Source: Bilabrum cf. latius (Eukaryota; Bigyra: Bicosoecida; Bigyra; Bicosoecida). Taken from it: 64,000 nt of DNA. The notes beneath the pieces were generated by a model. It had not been told where the DNA came from and made no database searches. It saw only the letters and a program-made list of their open reading frames with translations. Position 1 is the first letter of the stretch. Each line of letters opens with the position of its first letter. The stretch is from contig OZ237757.1 in assembly GCA_965178125.1 (NCBI GenBank), positions 186,001 through 250,000 of the forward strand, in the 5' to 3' direction. This document shows, in pieces, positions 57,901 to 64,000 of the stretch. The translations under genes were made by a program, and so were the position numbers.

Positions 57901-59927
57901 GAGCACGAGCCGGACTCGAGCTGTGATGGATCAACAGGAGCGTCCTCCTGCTTGCTAGTGGGTGGAGGTGGCATCGCTCTCACCACGGTTCCAGCCGCGA
58001 CAGGAAGCACCAGAAGACCAGTACTGGTGCCCACGTCGTTGCTTGTAGCATGAGTATTGCCTATGGCATCAGGTGCGCCAGGCGCCCCACTAGCTCCCAA
58101 CGTACCCAAAATGCCACTGGGTGCTGGGGGGCTGAGTGCGGCGTTTACACGGGGCGCGCTAGATGGGTTGGACACGTCGGTCTATCCCTGGACCGCAGTG
58201 GATAGCAAGAATGGGTCGTCCACGTCAACATGAGCAAGCACGCTTTCGTGGTCGCTTGATGCCCCCATGCCGGTGCAACTGTCTGGATGCGTCCCACGAT
58301 CTGACTTTTCCAAACTGAGCATGTAACGATTGCTTGCTAGTCCTAAAGTCTGGGACGACTCTGGTAAATTGATTGATGACTGTACGCTACCCCCTCTGAA
58401 GGAGTCTCCGCCTGTTGCGCCCGACCTCGACTTGGACCAGGCAATGCCTTCATCGCTCACTTTTAGGCTGCCGCCCTCTATCATCGATGACTGTACCTGT
58501 GGTAGGATTCGCGATGCCGATGCCACGCTGGCGATAGTGCCAGCCCGGCTGGAAGCTGTGCTGGATCTGCCACTCGCGTTGACCCGCCCCTGGATGAGCT
58601 AAGCAGTGCCATCGGTATCGTTGCTCTCCGGGGGCGGCTTTGGTTCCGTGTTCATGGGCATAGTGCCCTTCCAAGGTCGGTGCACGGCCACGGAAACCCC
58701 CGCTATCCGTGATGCATTTGCACTCGCAGCGGCATCCACCACCGTTAGACTCATCAGCGCAGTGACACTCCCCGCGCTTGACCGCCTGCCCAGGCCGCCC
58801 ACTCTCGATCGTTTCTGCTAAGTGAGCTGCTAGCCCTCATCGTCCTCCTCCCTGGTCTGCTATCGTACTCTGGCGATCAGCCGCCGCACCCTCGCAATCA
58901 GTGCCCTTCCCCGCGCCACGCTCGCCGGGTCATCTTTGTCGTCTTTGAACTGAGCCCGCATCATCTCCGATGCCACGCACAGCTCCTCCAAACACACCTC
59001 TGATGGAAGCATCACGCCCCCGCAGCACCACCACGTGCGCGATGGCACTGCCGCCGGAAGCTGCTGCTCCTCCAGATCGGTGTGGCTGGGCCCGCCCCTG
59101 TCCCTTCGGGTGAGGGCATGCATGGCGGCGTTCAGGGCCGCTTCGGCCAGGGGACGGATAGCCGGATCCGCCTGGTCGAGAGTGAAGCCCGGCTCTTCGT
59201 ACTATTGTGGCGAGCTTGCGACCACGCTTGTGTCTTGAGCGGTCGCACCGCCAGTGTTAGACTCCCTCGGCGCAGCCGGCTTTGAGCCGGCTCCCTCCAC
59301 ATCGTCACTCGGTTTATCAGAATCAATATCATGTGAAAAGACATCCGCAGCAAACTCTAGATTGTTTTCTGCCTCATCGGCTTGCATTTCGATGGCCTTG
59401 GAGGCTCGGTCGAGCAAGGCCTTTGACGATCGTTTTCTTCGAGAGAATGCGAACAGCTGGCCGGACAAAATGTAGGCCGGGGCAATGACTTGGACCAGGC
59501 CCAAAACGATGGCAAAGAATACAAAGCGCCACCAAAAGTACGCCTGCGAGTTCTCGAATGCGGTCGGGATCAGAATGTCGTTTAAGATGCGAGGGCTCAT
59601 CGAGTTGTAGCCGTAACCGGCTGCAAAACGAAGTATACATAACATGGCAGCAACTGAAGTCCACATATAACCACTGTATCCAGCACCCATTGTTGCGAAG
59701 TACCACCTAAAGAGTTGCACTAGCTGAGACATTGCAGCAATGCTTCCCCAAGCGAGGCCCCTTAGCCATAGCACGCTGTGAACCCCATCACTGGCAGCAC
59801 TCGTAATATATCCACACAGAATTGCTACGACTAATCCTAGGGCGATCCACATGTGCTTTTGCGAGAAGTAAGACGCATAGCATGTCCCGGTTTCGTGCTT
59901 GATGCGCTTCGGTACCTTGTGGGCCAT
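54969..59927 (-). CDS. Multi-pass membrane protein, tandem paralogue C (about 1,652 aa)
   Basis: ATG 59927 (MAHKVPKRIKHETGTCYAS) to TAA 54971-54969, with about nine TAG codons read as Gln. The frame stays open further upstream, so the start is the first ATG that aligns with the other copies. Architecture as in B: N-terminal membrane region (ALGLVVAILCGYITSAASDG), a TWWCCGGVMLPSEV loop, a variable loop that differs strongly from B, Cys cluster CACCCGARPCRLVGCD-UAG-CC, conserved core, C-terminal anchor ending FRARQIGL. The UAG at 55238-55236 (SSAGG-UAG-GT) is CAG in the nearly identical sequence of B (49904-49902). Function unknown. Confidence 0.8.
55998..57630 (-). repeat. Near-identical 1.6-kb block shared with 50682-52330
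   Basis: Partner of the B block. Differences cluster in the FLSKVMLALARF region and at both edges, which gives clear limits for a conversion tract or recent duplication. Confidence 0.85.
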
Positions 59928-60140
59928 CGCAGCCCTGGCTATCACCGTGACCTCGCAGGAGTAGGAGCCGAGACAGCTAGAATCGCAGATGTTGCTGAAG
60001 AGCTCTGTCAGATATGTGCAAGCACAATTTTATCAGGTATGTGCAAGACCATCCAATCCACAATTCATGCGATGCAGGCGCCGCGCGGCATTGCAGCCTG
60101 CAACAACGGAACCAAGACCGGGCCAACATCTATTTGGCCC

Positions 60141-63100
60141 TCACAGCCCCAACTAAATAGCCCGGAACTCGATCGCCGACACGATCGAAGATACCACCAC
60201 GAAGCAGATCACCAAGTAGTGATCCGCCCACAGCGCCGGCCACGCCTTGAACGGATCAGGGATGGCCCCGCTCCTTTCTCTTCGTGCCCTACCGTTCCTC
60301 CCGCCACCCTTGTGCATCGCAGCCGGAGCCGCAGCGGACCTGCCTAGACCCAGCGCTCTCTACGAAACTGAAACCGACTGCTGGGAGTACATGGCCCCCC
60401 GCCCCACGCTGGACACCGAGCTGCTCCTCGACCTCATGCAGCGGCGAGTGTCCTCCCCCCACCTCGCCAGTGGCCTGGTCTGCTTGGACATGGCAAACAC
60501 ACCGCCGATGCCCTGCTCGTGCATGGCTGCGCGGACTCTCCCAGTTCTTACGGAAAATACAGATGTCGCAGACGAGGAAGATGAGTCGGAATCAGACGGG
60601 CGGGAGCCGTTCGAGCTGACATCTAGCTCCACGCCGGCGGACGTGCCTGCCCTTTTGTTGTTCTGATCTAGATTCACCCTGGTCTGCAGCGGCGTGGCAT
60701 ACTTTGCTGTACCTCCGGTGTGTGCGTGTGCATGCTGTACACGATTCAAGTTCCGTGCAGGAGTCATATCACCCGCTTCATTGTCCTATGGTAAGGAACA
60801 CGGGGATGCATCAGCCGAAGGGCCCATCAAATTGATAGACGGCGACGACCTCGGCAGGGAGTTTCTGCTGTCCTGGGGATCGCTGTCTTGGGGACGAGGC
60901 TGGGTCTGTGAATCAGGTGCAGGCAACTCGATCACACTGCTCTGCGATTTCACCTCCTCATTCGCCTCCATGAAAGCAGCTGCGCTCGCTAGAGCAGTCC
61001 TGTTCCACAGGGCCGCAGAAGAGGCTTGTGGGCCATTGTCACAACCTACAGCTCCTTTCCTTGCTTGCAAACCCTCCTTCAGCACCCGTATGAGGCACAG
61101 CCGCCGGTCTCGGACCATCTTAGCAAGCGACTTTAGAGCGAGCTTCACGCGGTCATTGTGATCCCTAAGCATCAAGGCGTACTGCTGTTGCGCCCTTTGA
61201 AACGAAAGCCCGCCCGCAAGGATCGTCACAAGCGTCACCACTGCATACCCCAGCCCGAAGAGGGTCGAATTCACGTTCAGCTCCTGCACTCCAATGCCCA
61301 CAAGGAATTTTCTCGCTGCCCCTGCCACCGCATTGTCAGCGCTCGAGGACGCAGCAGCAAACATTCGAATGCGGATAAGTCCTACTGCAAAGCCCAGCTC
61401 CTCTCCCATGAACGCCATCAGAACGCACAGAGACACTAGGATCTCCGTGAACACCGCCTTACCCACGCGATAGGCTGTGCTTCGCGTGCTTTTGAGCGTC
61501 GCGTTCGGCCACCGCATGTCCCAGCACCGGCATCCGCTCTGTTGCAGCGCGTTTGCATAATAGATGTGGTACCGCGGGTCCACAATCAGAATGCGACCCA
61601 CACGGACACCGATCGTGAATAGGAACGCCAGCGAGAACGGATCCAGCTGCACGAATGCTACCGCAAGGTAGACTCGAAAGCTGAAATTGAACAGGAAAAT
61701 CATCGAATTCCTTGCCGCGGAGTGGACAGAGTGAGCATCTGCCAGCACCCGCCATGCACGCTGCGTCAGCTCGGCAACGCATAGCAGGAAGATGAGCGCC
61801 ATGATCTGGCCATACTGGCTCCCACCAGCCGCATCCAACCCCACAAACAGAATCTCGCTGAACGAAGGAGCCAGAATGTCCGTGAGTGCTGCTGTGATGA
61901 GCATTATGCCTGGGTCCATCCTCCTCCTGCCCGTCTCTCGCACGCACTGGTCCCACATGATGGCAGAGATCAGCAAGGGTGGCCCGGCAGCAGCCAGCAG
62001 GGTCACAGAGCCAGTAACGCCCAGTTGCTCGGCAAGCTGGATGGAGGGGACCCCAAGGCCAAATATCAGCCCAACGATGGTTAAAAACGTCGGTGGACAC
62101 AACAGATGCGGCCTATCCGAGGCACAGCATAGGCCCCCTCGGCCTCCTCTGTGCCGGGCAGTCATGCACATAGCATCGCAACCCAAAACTGTGCACGCCC
62201 GGTACCCGCAGCAGCAGGCGCATCCTGTGCGTCTGGCCCACATCCGGCAAGACGTGGTCCAGGCCAATACCTCGGAAGATGCCTGAATTCGCTCGTGAAC
62301 GCTATCGCCCATTTCTCTTCTCATCGGGCTGGCATTGGGTGAGTGCTTTGTGCTGATGCCGCCACCCTTGTCTTGTTGAATAACTCGATTCGATTTAAAC
62401 CGCTTGAATTCTCCGGAGCGACTAGACAAATCTGTTGTGCTGGGCGGTGCAGCAGCTACAGGGCGCAGTTTGCGCGGCACCATGTCCACGTCCGCCTCGG
62501 TGATGACACTGTCTTGGCGCTTCGCGTCTGAGGTGGGCTCTAGCGCCGGAGATGGCTGCTCGGAGCTTCCATTCACACGCCGAAGTGAGCCCATCAACAT
62601 GTCATGGCCGCTGGTCCATCTCTCAGGAGCGATCTGAACCAGTGATGATGACGACTGCACGGCCATGGTGATGGCCTGATCTGTCACCTGATGCTGGTGA
62701 CTTTGAGAACCAGACGGCTGCGAAGGGACCAATAAGCGTGTGCCCGGCGTGGACCATCGCGTGTGCATCCGCATGGTGCTACTTCCGTGTGTAGTTCTAG
62801 ACAGACTGACAGCCGGCTAGGTGGCCGGCACGCGACTCTGGCTGTGGACCGTCCCGTGCTCCGATTCCAGCACACACGCATGGTTCTTGATCAGGGATTC
62901 CGCTCTCTACTGTGCGGCATACAGCCGCAGATGGCACTCCTCAGCTGACACAGACAAGCCTTTACCGGAAGCACCCGAACTGCGCGCCCGCATCATCTCC
63001 GATGCCACGCACAGCTCCTCCAAACACACCTCTGATGGAAGCACCACGCCCCCGCAGCACCACCACGTGCGCGATGGCACTGCCGCAGGAAGCTGCTGCT

Positions 63101-63893
63101 CCTCCAGATCGGTGTGGCTGGGCCCGCCCCTGTCCATTCGGGTGAGGGCGTGCATGGCGGCGTTCAGTGCCGCTCGTGCAGATTGCCGCACCACTGAAGG
63201 AGTCCCATCAAGCAAAATCGTCGAAAACCGTGAGCGGACTGTGCTGCTTGTCTACGTGTCGATTGCATCGCTTGACTTGGGGAGCTGTCGGCTTTGCGGA
63301 TTCAAGGCCGACGCCGAGGAACTTGTCGGCGCCACCCTGTGAGATGCTTCGCTTGCTGCTCGAATGGCACGCTGCAGCAAGCGTGTTGCCGAATCATTTC
63401 TCCTTTTGAATGCGAATGTACTGCTTGACAGAGTCAGTATGGGGATCAGAATTTGGTACACCCCGATAGGCAGGACGAAAAAAACCAACCGCCAATTAAA
63501 GTACTCTGGATTCTGTTCAAAACCACCTTGCGTTACAGCGTCCGATACAAGAACTGGTGCATTGCTGGTGTACATAAAGGACACGCTCCACCGTGTCGCC
63601 GTGCCTACCAGTGCAGCGAGCCACCAAATGCGTGATTCATAGCCACCGCCCATGGTTGCAAAGTACCATCGAAACAGCTGTACGATCTGGGACAGGGCTG
63701 CAATACTGCCCCAATTAATCCCTCGAAGCCACAAATTGCTGGTTGAGCCATCACTGGCCGCGCTGCCAGAGAAGCCGATAAAGGCAGACACTAACAACCC
63801 AATCGCAAGTGATAATACCTGTCTCTGGGATAAACAAACGCTGCCACAAGGACAGCAAGCAGGCCATATATGTATAGGACAGCATCCAACCAT
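60141..63893 (-). CDS. Multi-pass membrane protein, tandem paralogue D (about 1,250 aa)
   Basis: ATG 63893 (MVGCCPIHIWPACCPC) to TGA 60143-60141, with six TAG codons (63252, 62907, 62817, 60786, 60360, 60153). An upstream in-frame TAA and the alignment of the first membrane segment (LSLAIGLLVSAFIGF) support the start. It is 400-500 residues shorter than the others because the loops before the Cys cluster and after the core are short. The Cys cluster is CACCCGYRACTVLGCDAMC. The C-terminus reads EFRAI-UAG-LGL, with UAG at the Gln of EFRARQIGL and EFRAQQLGM. The last 80 nt are almost identical to B and C while the core is diverged. Function unknown. Confidence 0.8.
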
Positions 63894-64000
63894 GAAAATA
63901 GTGAGACGGCGGGGAATCAAGCGAGAATGTGTGACACAAGAAGTTTACGTCACGATGATGACCATCGGGGCTTGGCCAATGGTTCCGCATTGTGCGCGGC
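63894..64000. other. Upstream flank of paralogue D, cut by the window end
   Basis: Only 107 bp are present. They contain an in-frame TAA upstream of the start of D and no recognisable feature. Confidence 0.4.

Larger units (their letters stand above)
44181..63893 (-). repeat. Tandem array of four paralogous membrane-protein genes
   Basis: Four head-to-tail intronless genes (A 49397-44181, B 54575-49635, C 59927-54969, D 63893-60141) share the same order of blocks: an N-terminal membrane region with ASDG..LWLRG and FRWY.ATMGAGY, a conserved loop with TWWCCGGV, a variable low-complexity loop, a Cys cluster CACCCG...GCD.CC, a multi-pass core and a C-terminal anchor ending EFRA.Q.G. Conserved blocks alternate with diverged ones and some are almost identical in DNA, as expected after repeated gene conversion. 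Confidence 0.92.

Noticed and set aside
425-63893. In-frame TAG codons as nonsense mutations, pseudogenes or programmed readthrough
   Set aside because: Breaks would include TAA, TGA and frameshifts. Only TAG is seen, in every gene including intact enzymes and a transposase. Readthrough at up to 33 sites in one protein is not plausible.
425-63893. UAG as leucine, glutamate or pyrrolysine
   Set aside because: Paralogue and family alignments give Gln at the informative sites (legumain RHQAD, three tandem-copy sites, CAG to TAG in a near-identical copy).
425-63893. UAA also reassigned to Gln, as in ciliates and dasycladalean algae
   Set aside because: No in-frame TAA was found, and TAA ends four of the eleven frames.
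1-64000. Bacterial or viral origin of the window
   Set aside because: Spliceosomal introns with GT-AG borders, kinesin, legumain with signal peptide and signal-anchored membrane proteins point to a eukaryotic nuclear genome.

Overview
This window is nuclear DNA from a GC-rich eukaryote, probably a protist of unknown lineage. It has spliceosomal GT-AG introns of 91-170 nt, a kinesin, a legumain-type secretory protease and membrane proteins with signal peptides or anchors. Its main property is the genetic code. Read with the standard code, almost every gene is cut into pieces. Every cut I checked is a TAG (about 115 of them). There is no in-frame TAA or TGA in roughly 19,000 codons, and all eleven reading frames end at TGA or TAA. 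Alignment to paralogues and to conserved family motifs shows that TAG stands where glutamine is expected, so UAG is read as Gln while UAA and UGA remain stops. All gene models below use that code.

Layout. 0.4-8.5 kb (+): a large type II membrane protein with PAN-like Cys modules and a possible glycosyltransferase domain. It is interrupted at 3.87-6.65 kb by an intact pogo/Tigger-like DNA transposon with perfect terminal inverted repeats, a GGATCC direct repeat and its own transposase. 8.7-23.4 kb (-): one giant coiled-coil protein (about 4,837 aa) ending in eight long proline-rich repeats. 24.4-29.7 kb (-): an unrecognised secretory protein with a large ectodomain and several C-terminal membrane segments. 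30.1-31.7 kb (-): a legumain-like cysteine protease with four exons. 32.9-37.1 kb (+): a coiled-coil protein with a low-complexity tail. 37.2-43.9 kb (+): a 2,241-aa kinesin of the kinesin-12/KIF15 type. 44.2-63.9 kb (-): four head-to-tail paralogues of an unrecognised multi-pass membrane protein, with patches of near-identity that look like gene conversion.

The genes do not form an obvious pathway. The kinesin and the two coiled-coil genes suggest a cytoskeletal neighbourhood. The others act in secretory or surface membranes. Exon boundaries, lengths and UAG counts were worked out by hand from the sequence. Family calls rest on motifs, not on searches.
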